From Xenorhabdus doucetiae (GTDB lineage Bacteria; Pseudomonadota; Gammaproteobacteria; Enterobacterales; Enterobacteriaceae), in assembly GCF_000968195.1 (NCBI RefSeq), contig NZ_FO704550.1, forward strand, positions 3,100,001-3,164,000: a stretch of 64,000 nt of DNA, read 5' to 3'. The notes beneath the pieces are model-generated. The model was not told the DNA's origin. It did not search any database and saw only the letters and a list, made by a program, of their open reading frames with translations. Position 1 is the first letter of the stretch, and every line of letters starts with the position of its first letter. The translations under genes were made by a program, and so were the position numbers. This document shows, piece by piece, positions 8,173-16,369 of the stretch.

Positions 8173-8777
8173 GGTCTAATCCTCATGTCATCAATAATAT
8201 GTATGCCCGCGCCCACAACTTCTGCGCCGGATACGGTTACTTGTTCCGGGAAATAAGGGTAAACAGTCAGTTCGTCACCGCTGTAAGTCGCTGCCGAGTA
8301 GTGATATTCACCGCGCGTATCCAGATTGATATCCAGCCCAATCAAATGCCGGCTGACAGGCTTGGCATCAAAAATCAGGTTCTCCAGCTCCTCGAACATT
8401 TCATGGGTGATGCCGTTTTCCAGTACGCCGATATCCAGCCGGAACGTGCCCGGTGTTTCGTTCGTCTGCCACCACTCTTTGACGCGGATGAGATAACCCA
8501 ATGGCTCAACAACCCGCCGGATCGCGCCAATCGTTCCTTTGTGCTTATGCAGGAACAGTGAGCTTTTGATCACTTCCCTTTTGGTGCTCTCAGACCAGTG
8601 CTCGTCCCAACGATCCACCGACCAGGCCCATGCCAAATAGGGCAACAGCGATACCGGACACGTGTCGGGGTTCCACAGCTCGCGCAGTGGCACTTTCACC
8701 TGCTGCAATTCAGCGCAGGCTTTAGCTGCCGCCAGTTCCAGCGGGGTCGAGCCCATCGGCAGAAGGCGATCACTCAT
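8169..8777 (-). CDS. I: Phage tail protein I (baseplate component)
   Basis: 202 residues, MSDRLLPMGSTPLELAAAKA at the start; the LWNPDTCPVSLLPYLAWAWSVDRWDEHW stretch (about residues 35-62) is the signature of the P2 gpI family. It sits at the baseplate edge between J and the fibres. It overlaps J and H by a few bases on either side, the standard compact order J-I-H. Confidence 0.92.
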   Translation of the reverse strand: MSDRLLPMGSTPLELAAAKACAELQQVKVPLRELWNPDTCPVSLLPYLAWAWSVDRWDEHWSESTKREVIKSSLFLHKHKGTIGAIRRVVEPLGYLIRVKEWWQTNETPGTFRLDIGVLENGITHEMFEELENLIFDAKPVSRHLIGLDINLDTRGEYHYSAATYSGDELTVYPYFPEQVTVSGAEVVGAGIHIIDDMRIRP

Positions 8778-9678
8778 CCGAACCTCCCATCGTCAGGGTG
8801 GTTTTGGTGCAGTAAGATGCCTGGGTTTTATCCAGCACCACGTCTTTCAACGGCGCTTTCAGTTCCACGCGCTGGACACCTTCCACATGCAGTGCCGCAT
8901 AAATCGCCGACAAACGAATGTCACGCCCCAAACGATGTTGCGCTTCGACATAGTGTTTGAGTTTCTGCTCCGCTGCTTTGCGAATCGGTTCTGATTCCGG
9001 GGTCGGGAAAATGTACAGCACCGCATCAATTTCATATTCCACAATGTTCGCTGACTGGACTTTCAGGCGATCCGCCACCGGACGCACGTTTTCGTCGTTC
9101 AGCGCTTTCTCGACAATTTCCAGCAATGCTTTGGAAGCGATGCCCTTGTCTTCCCGCGACATAACGGTCACGGTCACGTTGGCCGGCGCTGGGCTGATGG
9201 CCGACGCATCCGCGACCCGGCCATCGGCACTGCGGGCATGGTATTCATACGCCCCGACCGGGCCGGCAACGCTCAAACCTTCGAAAGCCTGTGGAATGCG
9301 AACGCGGTAGTCGTTGTCAGATTCCATCACCGCCGGTGTCGGGGGTACGGTCGCGTTATCCGCCGGACGCAGAACCATGCGGGAGACGTTATTGTTCGCC
9401 CCCAATTGATCCAGATCCCGGCCGGTTGAATAGGCCACCATCACCGCGCTGGCCGCTTCGTTAACCCGTTGACGCAAAAGCAACTCGCGATAAACGTTTT
9501 CTTCCAGCAACTTGACCAAAGGTTCGGATTCCAGTTGCAACGTCCGGGCAATGGCGTCTTGCTGATCCTCTGGATAGAGCGATATCAGGCCTTTTTTGCG
9601 CTCCTCCAGCAGTTGTTCATAATCCAGTAGCTCCACCACATCCGGCGGTGGCAACTGGCTTAAATCGATTGTTGGCAT
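8770..9678 (-). CDS. J: Baseplate assembly protein J
   Basis: 302 residues beginning MPTIDLSQLPPPDVVELLDY, which is the conserved start of P2 gpJ, a wedge protein of the contractile baseplate. It lies between W and I, overlapping I by 8 bp and starting 9 bp after W. Length and order are as in P2. Confidence 0.93.
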   Translation of the reverse strand: MPTIDLSQLPPPDVVELLDYEQLLEERKKGLISLYPEDQQDAIARTLQLESEPLVKLLEENVYRELLLRQRVNEAASAVMVAYSTGRDLDQLGANNNVSRMVLRPADNATVPPTPAVMESDNDYRVRIPQAFEGLSVAGPVGAYEYHARSADGRVADASAISPAPANVTVTVMSREDKGIASKALLEIVEKALNDENVRPVADRLKVQSANIVEYEIDAVLYIFPTPESEPIRKAAEQKLKHYVEAQHRLGRDIRLSAIYAALHVEGVQRVELKAPLKDVVLDKTQASYCTKTTLTMGGSDE

Positions 9679-9687
9679 AGTCTTACC

Positions 9688-10038
9688 TCACCGGGAATGA
9701 CTCACCGGAATAGAAAGTGAAAATTCCTGGGCGGATTGATGGTAAGTCCCCGTAATATCCACCACCATTTTGCCGTCCTGTTGCGTTTCCATCGTGATGG
9801 AAGTCAGCGCTACACGTGGCTCCCAACGACTGATTGCGGTATAGCTTGCCGCCATGACCTGAAGCCGGAGCGCCGGATTCTGCGGCCAGTCAATCAGTTC
9901 AGGCAGCAAAGAGCCGTAGGTTCGGCGCGCGAGACGGCTGCCCACGGGGGTTAATAAAATATCGCTGACGGATTGCCGGATATGCGCCAAATCGGTCAAC
10001 GCCCGGCCGGTCTGCCGATTCATTCCCAGATACATCAT
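9688..10038 (-). CDS. W: Baseplate assembly protein W (gp25/lysozyme-like wedge)
   Basis: 116 residues. MMYLGMNRQTGRALTDLAHI and RQSVSDILLTPVGSRLARRTYGS are the hallmarks of the gp25/gpW family, a wedge subunit that connects baseplate and sheath. Two ATGs are possible, at 10036-10038 and 10033-10035. It overlaps the V stop. Confidence 0.93.
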   Translation of the reverse strand: MMYLGMNRQTGRALTDLAHIRQSVSDILLTPVGSRLARRTYGSLLPELIDWPQNPALRLQVMAASYTAISRWEPRVALTSITMETQQDGKMVVDITGTYHQSAQEFSLSIPVSHSR

Positions 10039-10670
10039 ACGGGGCCTCCTGATGTGTCACCGCCTGACCGGATGCCGGTGTGTTTATGGGAGTCCACGAT
10101 CACGCCGTTGGAACTGAATGTGCCTCCGGTGTGTTCAATATTGCCCGTCATTTTGCCGCCGTTGCGCACAATCAAGTTGCCTGTGCTCATGAGCTGCGTA
10201 CAGATGACTTCCGGTGTATCCAGCGTAATTCGGCTGCTGGCGACACAGGTCATTTCCGGTGCGGTAATATGGACAGAATCCGAAGCAATCACTGTCGCGG
10301 TTTTGATGCCAGTCACCGTCAGTGCGCCGGATTGCGGTTCATACTCCATCACAGCACCATCCGGAAACTGGATGTGCGTTGCTTCCGGTGAGGTTGATGG
10401 CGCCGGAAACTCATCTGAAAAAATCGCAGGCAATACAAAGGCGGTGGTCAGCTCTCCGCCTATGGACAGTAATAAAACCTGCTCACCGACACTGGGCGCC
10501 CACCATGTGCGGGAGTTTCCCGCCCTGGATGTCAACCAGTGCAGCCAGTTGGTTTCAAGATTGCCTGTCGCGACCCGGCACATTCCCTTTGTGGTATCCA
10601 CTTGGGTAATCACGCCGGTGCGGATCAGGTTGCGCAATAAGCGCATCAGTTCAGTGAGTTGTGTGTTCAT
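10035..10670 (-). CDS. V: Baseplate spike protein V
   Basis: About 211 residues from the ATG at 10668-10670 (MNTQLTELMRLLRNLIRTGV). The open frame extends 25 codons upstream into sequence that does not match the family, so I use the internal ATG. Residues 15-80 form the OB-fold typical of P2 gpV; the C-terminal part (GKMTGNIEHTGGTFSSNGV, then VDSHKHTGI near the end) is the beta-helical tip with an HxH metal-binding motif. The trimer is the membrane-piercing tip. First gene of V-W-J-I-H-G, with its promoter probably in 10671-10770. Confidence 0.9.
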   Translation of the reverse strand: MNTQLTELMRLLRNLIRTGVITQVDTTKGMCRVATGNLETNWLHWLTSRAGNSRTWWAPSVGEQVLLLSIGGELTTAFVLPAIFSDEFPAPSTSPEATHIQFPDGAVMEYEPQSGALTVTGIKTATVIASDSVHITAPEMTCVASSRITLDTPEVICTQLMSTGNLIVRNGGKMTGNIEHTGGTFSSNGVIVDSHKHTGIRSGGDTSGGPV

Positions 10671-10767
10671 GACGTAAGAATGCCATGGAAAAGCCGGCTG
10701 GGCATTAAACTGGGTTTGTAGGAAACACCCTACAAATCCAGCCATAAAATCATGTTAAATCAATAAA

Positions 10768-10805
10768 ATAAAAGACCTTCTTCAGGATAAAAGAAGGTCT
10801 TTGAA
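10768..10805. terminator. Hairpin terminator after the lysis genes
   Basis: Perfect 12-bp stem AAAGACCTTCTT / AAGAAGGTCTTT with an 8-base loop (10771-10802), with T-rich sequence on the minus-strand exit side. It lies between Rz (ends 10817) and V (starts 10670), so it separates the X-Rz unit from the baseplate operon. Confidence 0.8.
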
Positions 10806-10816
10806 ATAAATCGCGA

Positions 10817-11338
10817 TCATTGTGATTTACACTGCCGAACAACCTCGCGTACATACTGTTGCAAATAGTCTAATTTGGCTTGGTCGCGAATAATTCCGGC
10901 TCGGATATCGTAAATAGTGCGTCCAGCTTTTGCAGTGAGTTCGATTTGGGTTCCATCGCCCATGCTGCGGGCGTTGGTATCTCGGTCTTGGGTGAGCTGA
11001 CAGGTAGCAAGGTTGGCGGCGGCAATTTGCACCCGCCGATGACCAGCAGCGATGTCAGCACGCAAAGTCGCATTTTCTTCGGTAACATCCGCTAATTTTC
11101 CTGCATAGTATTCATCCAATTGTGCTGCCCGATTTTGTGCCGCTTTCATTTGCTGAATAACAGCCAACGTTTCCGATTGAGCTTGTTGGCTGATGGCGGC
11201 AAGCTGGGCTACGTGTTGTTGTTTCAGGCTCGCCACTTCACTGAGAACCAGCGAGCGATGCCCCCACCAGCCAAGGCTGCCGCCAACAATCAGGCTCACA
11301 ATCAAAGGTAGTTTGTTGGTCGTTCTGATCCCTAACAA
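10817..11338 (-). CDS. Rz-type i-spanin (inner-membrane lysis protein)
   Basis: 173 residues with one N-terminal membrane segment (LPLIVSLIVGGSLGWWGH) followed by a long charged coiled-coil in the periplasm (about residues 30-110), the usual Rz architecture. With Rz1 it fuses inner and outer membranes in the last step of lysis. The likely start is a TTG (11336-11338) because AGGAGG lies about 10 bases upstream; no ATG fits. Rz1 is nested in another frame. It follows X with only 18 bp between, where P2 has holin and endolysin genes. Confidence 0.8.
   Translation of the reverse strand: MLGIRTTNKLPLIVSLIVGGSLGWWGHRSLVLSEVASLKQQHVAQLAAISQQAQSETLAVIQQMKAAQNRAAQLDEYYAGKLADVTEENATLRADIAAGHRRVQIAAANLATCQLTQDRDTNARSMGDGTQIELTAKAGRTIYDIRAGIIRDQAKLDYLQQYVREVVRQCKSQ
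10870..11073 (-). CDS. Rz1-type outer-membrane spanin lipoprotein nested in Rz
   Basis: 67 residues from MRLCVLTSLLVIGGCKLPPP. A short hydrophobic signal leads to a lipobox-like VIGGC, followed by a proline-containing mature part (PPPTLLPVSSPKTEIPTP). Complete nesting in a different frame of Rz and the proline content are diagnostic of Rz1. The open frame starts five codons earlier at another ATG. It is the outer-membrane partner of the Rz protein. Confidence 0.8.
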   Translation of the reverse strand: MRLCVLTSLLVIGGCKLPPPTLLPVSSPKTEIPTPAAWAMEPKSNSLQKLDALFTISEPELFATKPN

Positions 11339-11356
11339 AACCGTTCAGCCTCCTGA

Positions 11357-11560
11357 TTAATCCCAAAGTTGGATGATGGGTTTGCTGGCGGCAGGCATAA
11401 ATTCGGGCATTTCAACTGGCGTTCCATGAGGCAATACCGCGCCAAAATCCGCCAATCCTGGATTGGCCTGCAACACACGTTCAGTCATACCCAATGTACG
11501 GCCATAATGACGCCAGCAGATGGCATCAACCGTTTCATTTTGTTGTGCAATAACTTGCAT
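11357..11560 (-). CDS. X: Phage tail protein X (LysM-like)
   Basis: 67 residues, MQVIAQQNETVDAICWRHYG; the DAICWRHYG and VLQANPGLADFG motifs are typical of P2 gpX, a small LysM-like protein needed for tail formation. In P2 it lies between the capsid gene L and holin Y. Here L and everything before it are missing, and Rz follows at once. Confidence 0.92.
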   Translation of the reverse strand: MQVIAQQNETVDAICWRHYGRTLGMTERVLQANPGLADFGAVLPHGTPVEMPEFMPAASKPIIQLWD

Positions 11561-11851
11561 ACACTCTCCTCTCTCTTTTGCAGAAAATTTGCAAAAAATA
11601 GTTAGTTAATCGGAGAGTGATGATCAAATAATTAGCGAAATGCCTCAATGCGATGAGATTGTCTGATAAGCAGCACACATAAACTAAGGGGCAGGAAATC
11701 ATTTCCTGCCCCTTGGCTATTATCCTCCCAAACCTCTTAAATGAGTTCCATTATATGATCGTGGTCACTGCTCTTTTGAGTCCCTGTCACTCTTACGGAG
11801 GTACTGCTTCTGGTTCCAATGCTAAAATTGGTATCAGGATAGTGTAGTAAT
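11561..11851. other. Noncoding spacer with a long perfect palindrome
   Basis: No gene is seen. At 11687-11713 there is a perfect 27-bp palindrome (AGGGGCAGGAAAT-c-ATTTCCTGCCCCT). It lacks a strong T-run on either strand. It may be a terminator between the early genes and X, or a scar where the capsid genes were lost. Confidence 0.6.
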
Positions 11852-12124
11852 CTATTTTTCTGTTGAGTCCGAATTTCTTAACACTTTATTGCTTAACACT
11901 TTGTTACCGGCCACCTTATTATCTGACAGATCGTTTTCCAGTTTACTCGGGTAACTGTTAAACCTTGTTTCATAAGGTGCAGATAGCTCAGCTATCCAAA
12001 CCAGTGCCAGCTCTTTGTCTTCCGCATGATTGCATTCGCAACTTGTTGCCATTCGAGCAATAAAATTGATCCGTTGCGCTACCAATGATTCCATAAGAGA
12101 TTCCACTGATTTACCTGCCTCCAT
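11852..12124 (-). CDS. Hypothetical phage early protein
   Basis: 90 residues, MEAGKSVESLMESLVAQRIN at the start, two close cysteines (SCECNH) near residue 30, and a low-complexity tail with NKVLSNKVLRNS-like repeats. I do not recognise the family. It lies 85 bp downstream of the gpA gene on the same strand, the place where P2/186 phages keep small early genes. ATG at 12122-12124. Confidence 0.55.
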   Translation of the reverse strand: MEAGKSVESLMESLVAQRINFIARMATSCECNHAEDKELALVWIAELSAPYETRFNSYPSKLENDLSDNKVAGNKVLSNKVLRNSDSTEK

Positions 12125-12209
12125 ATAATAAGCTGTATGTATATACAGTACACGTAATAAGATTAAATTTAAAGTATTTTTTGCCTTTTTTGAGGATTAA
12201 ATTTGATAG

Positions 12210-14216
12210 TTAGTGACTATTGTTTGCTGTTTTAGCAGAAACATTTGCCAATTTGATTGATTTTTCTACTATGGCAATGCGGCGGTCTGGATAACCCTTT
12301 ATCTTGCTGTTTTCCTGTTCATCCGTACAGTTATTGACAGAACTCCAAGGGGAAATTTTTTTGCTCCTTTTATACACAATTCGTTCAGGTGTCACTGTAG
12401 ATTCTGATTTCGGCACAATAGACCATTGGTGAATTCGCGTACAAATAAATCCGGCGTGGGACAAAAAGGGGGAAGTCACACCTTGGATGGATTGAACATC
12501 TTCACCGTAAGGGCTGCCAAAAGGGATGTTCTTGTAAAATAAGCGAATGACTAAATCACGACGCGCCACCCAAGGCCCGCCCTGTGCCTGAGTATAATCC
12601 GCCCAATTCCCCTTATCTGCCGCCTGTAACACGGCGTTGATCTTATGATGATCAGCGAGACGGACTTCCCTGAGCCGGCGTAATTCGCGCCAAACCGAAA
12701 CCGGGGCACCACCAATTTGTTGAAATTGGCGAATACGCCAACGGCTCGCCCAAGCCGTCACTGATTTCGCCATATCGCGCAGGAATTCTCCGGTTTCATG
12801 GTCTTTTTCTTCTTCCAGTGCATAACCGTCGATATTTTTGGAAATGTACTTGGCAATATAACCCGTGGCACTGCCTTTATTGGGATCGATCGCCTGATAA
12901 TGAAAACGTGCCTTTTTAGCTTCATCGTTCTGCAACTCGTCCTGCTCTTCCTGACAGGCATAATGCCCAAGAATGCTTCTGACCTGCTGCAAATGCTCTG
13001 GCAACATGAACAGCACCAGATGCCAATGCGGCGTACCGTCATGATGGGGTTCCACCACCCGGAAACCAAATAGATTGATTTTCGCTCTGGCGAACGCCGC
13101 CCGTGCTTTTGCCCAGACCCGGCATAAATAGCGTTGCGTATCACGTGGTGTTGCGCCATTCCAGGATTTGACAAATCCGCCCCGACCCTGAACAGCATGG
13201 TATTTTGCCGGTGCCGTGATGGTATAAAACTCCCCAACGCAGTTCATTTCAGTGGCAACATCTTCGAAACCACGCATTCTGACCATCAATTCACAACGGC
13301 GGATCGCCGGGTTCGCATTGCTATGCACAACCGTATCTGCCAGTGAAATACGTTCCCCCTTTTCATTTTCCAAATCAAAGTGTTTGAAAAATTCACGATT
13401 GCGCCGCTTTTGTTCCAGCCATTCCCGCAATGCCTGACGTGAAACGTAAGGAGAAGCAGCTTGCTGTACCTGCCCAACGGCAATGGCCATATGTTCAGAT
13501 TGAATATCACGCAGGTGCTTTAGACGAAAATACCACCAGCGAGCCGACATCATGCGCAACATCCCCGAACAGAGTTGATCGACAGAAGGCATTTTGCGGC
13601 CGCGATTGAAACGCTGCCAATAAGGCGGATGAGTACCACATTGCAACGTCAGTTTTGCCAGCAATCGGTACAATCGGGTAACACGGGAAAATGGTTGATC
13701 GTTTTGGCCGTCAACAGGGGTTGATGAGGGCTTTTGGGTAACAAGCACAGAATAGTGCTCATAATTGCCGGAAATAAAAACAGAAATCGTGTGGGCAAGT
13801 TTCAAAAGCTGTTTGCGATCATAGGTCGCCACATTTTCTAATTGCTCAATAAAAGGAAAAGGCGCCATACCGGAGATACGATGGTGAAATTGATACCTTG
13901 CTTTTGCCAACTGCAATCTTGGCAACACATTCTGCCCAACCGTTTTTCTCAGGAAAGCATTTGCCTCACGCCGGCCTGAACGAGTAAAGATATCGGCATA
14001 ACGATGGCTGAAATATTTCGCCAGAAAATCCGGCATCTGCCCGATATATTGGTGACGCCATTGATGATCTTCTGCGTTGACTTCCCAGAGCAAGCGCTCT
14101 GCCATTGAAACGCCTTGTGGTATGCCATGTTGTTTATGCGAGATAACATCAAAATTCATCAATTTCACCATATTAAGGATGTGCAAGGGCCTGGCGTACT
14201 CATGCCATTTGTTCAA
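12210..14216 (-). CDS. A: Phage replication initiator (P2 gpA family, HUH endonuclease)
   Basis: Up to 668 residues. Recognisable parts: CELMVRMRGFED, AGGREGFVKSW-like region ahead of TPRDTQRYLCRVWAKAR, the metal-binding HUH motif in VVEPHHDGTPHWHLVLF, and the GYIAKYISKNIDGY segment with two tyrosines spaced YxxxY, as in P2 gpA, which nicks the origin for rolling-circle replication. The longest frame starts at a TTG (14214-14216); ATGs at 14169-14171 and 14157-14159 (with GGTGA just before it) are equally plausible. The C-terminus is shorter than in P2 gpA (about 760). It follows the 112-residue early gene. Confidence 0.88.
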   Translation of the reverse strand: MNKWHEYARPLHILNMVKLMNFDVISHKQHGIPQGVSMAERLLWEVNAEDHQWRHQYIGQMPDFLAKYFSHRYADIFTRSGRREANAFLRKTVGQNVLPRLQLAKARYQFHHRISGMAPFPFIEQLENVATYDRKQLLKLAHTISVFISGNYEHYSVLVTQKPSSTPVDGQNDQPFSRVTRLYRLLAKLTLQCGTHPPYWQRFNRGRKMPSVDQLCSGMLRMMSARWWYFRLKHLRDIQSEHMAIAVGQVQQAASPYVSRQALREWLEQKRRNREFFKHFDLENEKGERISLADTVVHSNANPAIRRCELMVRMRGFEDVATEMNCVGEFYTITAPAKYHAVQGRGGFVKSWNGATPRDTQRYLCRVWAKARAAFARAKINLFGFRVVEPHHDGTPHWHLVLFMLPEHLQQVRSILGHYACQEEQDELQNDEAKKARFHYQAIDPNKGSATGYIAKYISKNIDGYALEEEKDHETGEFLRDMAKSVTAWASRWRIRQFQQIGGAPVSVWRELRRLREVRLADHHKINAVLQAADKGNWADYTQAQGGPWVARRDLVIRLFYKNIPFGSPYGEDVQSIQGVTSPFLSHAGFICTRIHQWSIVPKSESTVTPERIVYKRSKKISPWSSVNNCTDEQENSKIKGYPDRRIAIVEKSIKLANVSAKTANNSH

Positions 14217-14260
14217 AGAGGTAATGTGTTTAGTAGAAAATGTTTAACAGAAAGCGGTGA

Positions 14261-14599
14261 TTAGCCAACCAGTGTCAGGTGCTTAGGAAACTGACTGACC
14301 ACGACCTTGATATGATTCATTGCCTTGATCAGCGCCTGTTTTTCCGCTTGGGTAAAATGGTTGAATTCACTGTCATGGCGGGAGCGCGGGATATTCGCCA
14401 AATAGAAAATGGCCGATAACGCTCGTTTATTCTCTTCGTAGTAGCTGTCTGTTTTATCGCGCATATCAGCTAAAAACCGGTTTAACTCCGTCTCATTTTC
14501 CCCCCAATAGGTCGCCCTGATCCTCGACAAATGATTCAATCCTTCCAGCCGCTGGCCGAGGTTAATCTGGGCAAACTTTGCTTTTTCAGTATTCGCCAT
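14261..14599 (-). CDS. Phage early protein, DUF5347-like
   Basis: 112 residues from ATG 14597-14599 (MANTEKAKFAQINLGQRLEG), chosen because GGAGGG lies just upstream; the open frame begins six codons earlier at a TTG. The sequence is helical and contains the segment RSRHDSEFNHFTQAEKQAL. Similar small proteins sit between repressor and A in 186-like prophages. The molecular role is unknown. It is the first gene of the early minus-strand operon, divergent from the repressor. Confidence 0.6.
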   Translation of the reverse strand: MANTEKAKFAQINLGQRLEGLNHLSRIRATYWGENETELNRFLADMRDKTDSYYEENKRALSAIFYLANIPRSRHDSEFNHFTQAEKQALIKAMNHIKVVVSQFPKHLTLVG

Positions 14600-14717
14600 A
14601 TGTTCCCTCCATTTCAAATGCCTCTTGAAATGCGACGAGTATAAAGATTGAAATTTGGGCGTTCATGATGCAATATCTCTCGATGGTTTTCGGCTTAACC
14701 AATCTTGGCTCATTAAA

Positions 14718-14795
14718 GATCTCAATATGAGAACTTTTGTGGGATACTAATAGCTCTTATCTGTACTGTCAATGAAAAATACCAATATTGAGATC
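14718..14795. promoter_or_regulatory. Candidate repressor operators between the divergent early and cI genes
   Basis: GATCTCAATAT at 14718-14728 and its exact inverted copy ATATTGAGATC at 14785-14795 flank the cI start. The first copy is itself part of a palindrome, TCTCAATATGAGA (14720-14732). The location between a repressor and the divergent early operon fits operator sites. Confidence 0.5.
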
Positions 14796-15392
14796 AAAAT
14801 GGGGGCCGATAGTGGGGGAAGACCTGCTATTGAACGTCTTGTCCGCGCGTATGGATATAAATCACGTCAGGCCCTGAGTGACCATTTGGGCGTTTCCAAA
14901 AGCACGATGGCAAATCGCTACCTTCGTGATAGTTTTCCGGCGGATTGGATCATCCAGTGCAATCTCGAAACGGGCGCTTCACTGCTGTGGTTGAGCACGG
15001 GTCAGGGAGAAATGTTTCCAGATGGAGAAAGCGGCAAAAAAGCGGAACGGTTGGAAGATATCATTGCCCCGTCCATCTCTCGCGTAAAATTATCGGGCGG
15101 TAAGCTTAATGAAGCTAATCCGGTGATTTTGGACAGCGAGTTGATTTCCAAGGAACTGAAAAATCCGCTGATTATTGATGATGGTGCCTCATGGTATCTG
15201 CTGGATACCCAAGAAGATAATATTCAGGATGGCTTATGGCTGGTGGATATTGAGGGTATGCACAGCATTAAAAAGATCGCCAAAATCCCAATCAGCAAGA
15301 TTCGGGTCAGCGACAGCGATGTCACGTTTGATTGTGCCGTCAGCGACATCAAATTTATCGGCCGCGTCGCTCTGGTTATCTCCAGACAATAA
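14772..15392 (+). CDS. cI: Phage CI-type repressor (186-like)
   Basis: 206 residues. N-terminal helix-turn-helix (SRQALSDHLGVSKSTMANRY, residues 33-52) followed by DSFPADWIIQCNLETGASLLWLSTG, a hallmark of the Phage_CI_repr family; the C-terminal half (about 110-206) is the oligomerisation domain. In 186-like phages CI keeps the early promoter off. Divergent from the early operon and partly overlapping its own candidate operator. No integrase gene follows; a GNAT gene is the next neighbour. Confidence 0.85.
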   Translation: MKNTNIEIKMGADSGGRPAIERLVRAYGYKSRQALSDHLGVSKSTMANRYLRDSFPADWIIQCNLETGASLLWLSTGQGEMFPDGESGKKAERLEDIIAPSISRVKLSGGKLNEANPVILDSELISKELKNPLIIDDGASWYLLDTQEDNIQDGLWLVDIEGMHSIKKIAKIPISKIRVSDSDVTFDCAVSDIKFIGRVALVISRQ

Positions 15393-15430
15393 CCCTCCGG
15401 CATACACCTTCGGCCTAAAATAGCGTCCAT

Positions 15431-15463
15431 CAAGGTTATCCCTTTCCATCAGGGATGACCTTG
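15431..15463. terminator. Hairpin between convergent cI and the acetyltransferase gene
   Basis: CAAGGTTATCCCT / AGGGATGACCTTG, a 13-bp stem with one mismatch and a 7-base loop. T content after the stem is modest. Confidence 0.55.
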
Positions 15464-15467
15464 TGTT

Positions 15468-16064
15468 TCACACAAAATCGGAACGCCGCAGCCGATACAG
15501 AACGTGCTCTCTCAAGGGATGATTCTCTTTCAGGCCCGGATGCAAAAAGGTTTTTTCATCTCTGGTCATGCCCAATTTCTTCATCACACTTTCCGAGCGG
15601 TAATTAGAAACGGTAGTAAAAGCGACCACTTCTTCCAGCCCGATTTCCGTAAATGCGAAAGCAAAAATTCTGCGGGCAGCTTCACAAGTATAACCTTGCC
15701 CCCAAAATGGCTTATCCAGACGCCAGCCGATTTCAACAAAAGGAGAGAATGGAAATTCAATATTCGGGATATTCAAGCCGACACACCCGATAAATTCACC
15801 ACTCTGTTTTAATTCAACCGCCCATAACCCCCAACCGCCCTGCGTTGCAAATTTACGTATGCAGTTATCGATAAAAATATTGCTCTGCTCTTTGGTCAGT
15901 GTGTTAGGGAAAAATTCCATGACTTCAGGATGATGACTTAGGCGAAAGAAAGGCTCCCGATCTTCTTCCTTCCAGCCACGCAGCCACAATCTTTCGGTTT
16001 CCAATTCAACAATCGAAAATGGTTGTAACTTATTAACTATATTTAATGTATTTTTAGATATCAT
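15468..16064 (-). CDS. GNAT N-acetyltransferase, RimJ/RimL type
   Basis: 198 residues from the ATG at 16062-16064 (MISKNTLNIVNKLQPFSIVE). LETERLWLRGWKEEDREPFF is the usual RimJ/RimL start. WRLDKPFWGQGYTCEAARRI carries the acetyl-CoA loop, though its Q/RxxGxG/A form is weak. A C-terminal NYRSESVMKKLGM segment completes the fold. The open frame continues 25 codons upstream into low-similarity sequence. The acceptor is unknown: ribosomal protein alanine, an antibiotic, or another small molecule. It sits at the junction between the prophage remnant and the accessory DNA. Confidence 0.8.
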   Translation of the reverse strand: MISKNTLNIVNKLQPFSIVELETERLWLRGWKEEDREPFFRLSHHPEVMEFFPNTLTKEQSNIFIDNCIRKFATQGGWGLWAVELKQSGEFIGCVGLNIPNIEFPFSPFVEIGWRLDKPFWGQGYTCEAARRIFAFAFTEIGLEEVVAFTTVSNYRSESVMKKLGMTRDEKTFLHPGLKENHPLREHVLYRLRRSDFV

Positions 16065-16079
16065 TTTTATGCCTCTTTT

Positions 16080-16300
16080 AATGCCCTGAATTCCTGTACA
16101 AATTCCGTTAACACCCCATATTCCGCCAAAACCAGACAAAAATTGGATTTAATTAGTTCATTAATTTTATTGATTAATGTGTACAATAAATCACCTCAAC
16201 TGACTGGATATTATTTTAATTTAGCATGACACCGATCTCTGATGGATAAGATATAAGTAAAATTCAATGAAAAACAACCAAGAATCGCTGTACCTGCGGG
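16080..16300. repeat. Leader repeat copy A ahead of a truncated tssF start
   Basis: The stretch from CTGAATTCCTGTACAAATTC through GTGTACAAT and CTGATGGATAA to ATGAAAAACAACCAAGAATC aligns with 31363-31560 over about 200 bp at roughly 70-75 percent identity by eye. It holds the upstream region and first codons of a tssF-like gene. Confidence 0.75.
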
Positions 16301-16338
16301 AACTGGCAACGACGACAGCAGGTGATGATGAATGGTGA
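16267..16338 (+). pseudogene. tssF 5' stub, copy A
   Basis: The 23-codon frame MKNNQESLYLRELATTTAGD... starts like the tssF stub at 31533 (MKNNKESLYLQERAYLREL) but has lost a short segment and diverges after LYLREL, reaching a stop at 16336-16338. TssF is a baseplate wedge of type VI secretion. Only its first dozen codons remain here, directly ahead of a toxin-like module. Confidence 0.6.
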
Positions 16339-16369
16339 TGGAATAAGAGAAATAACAGGAGAAAGATTG

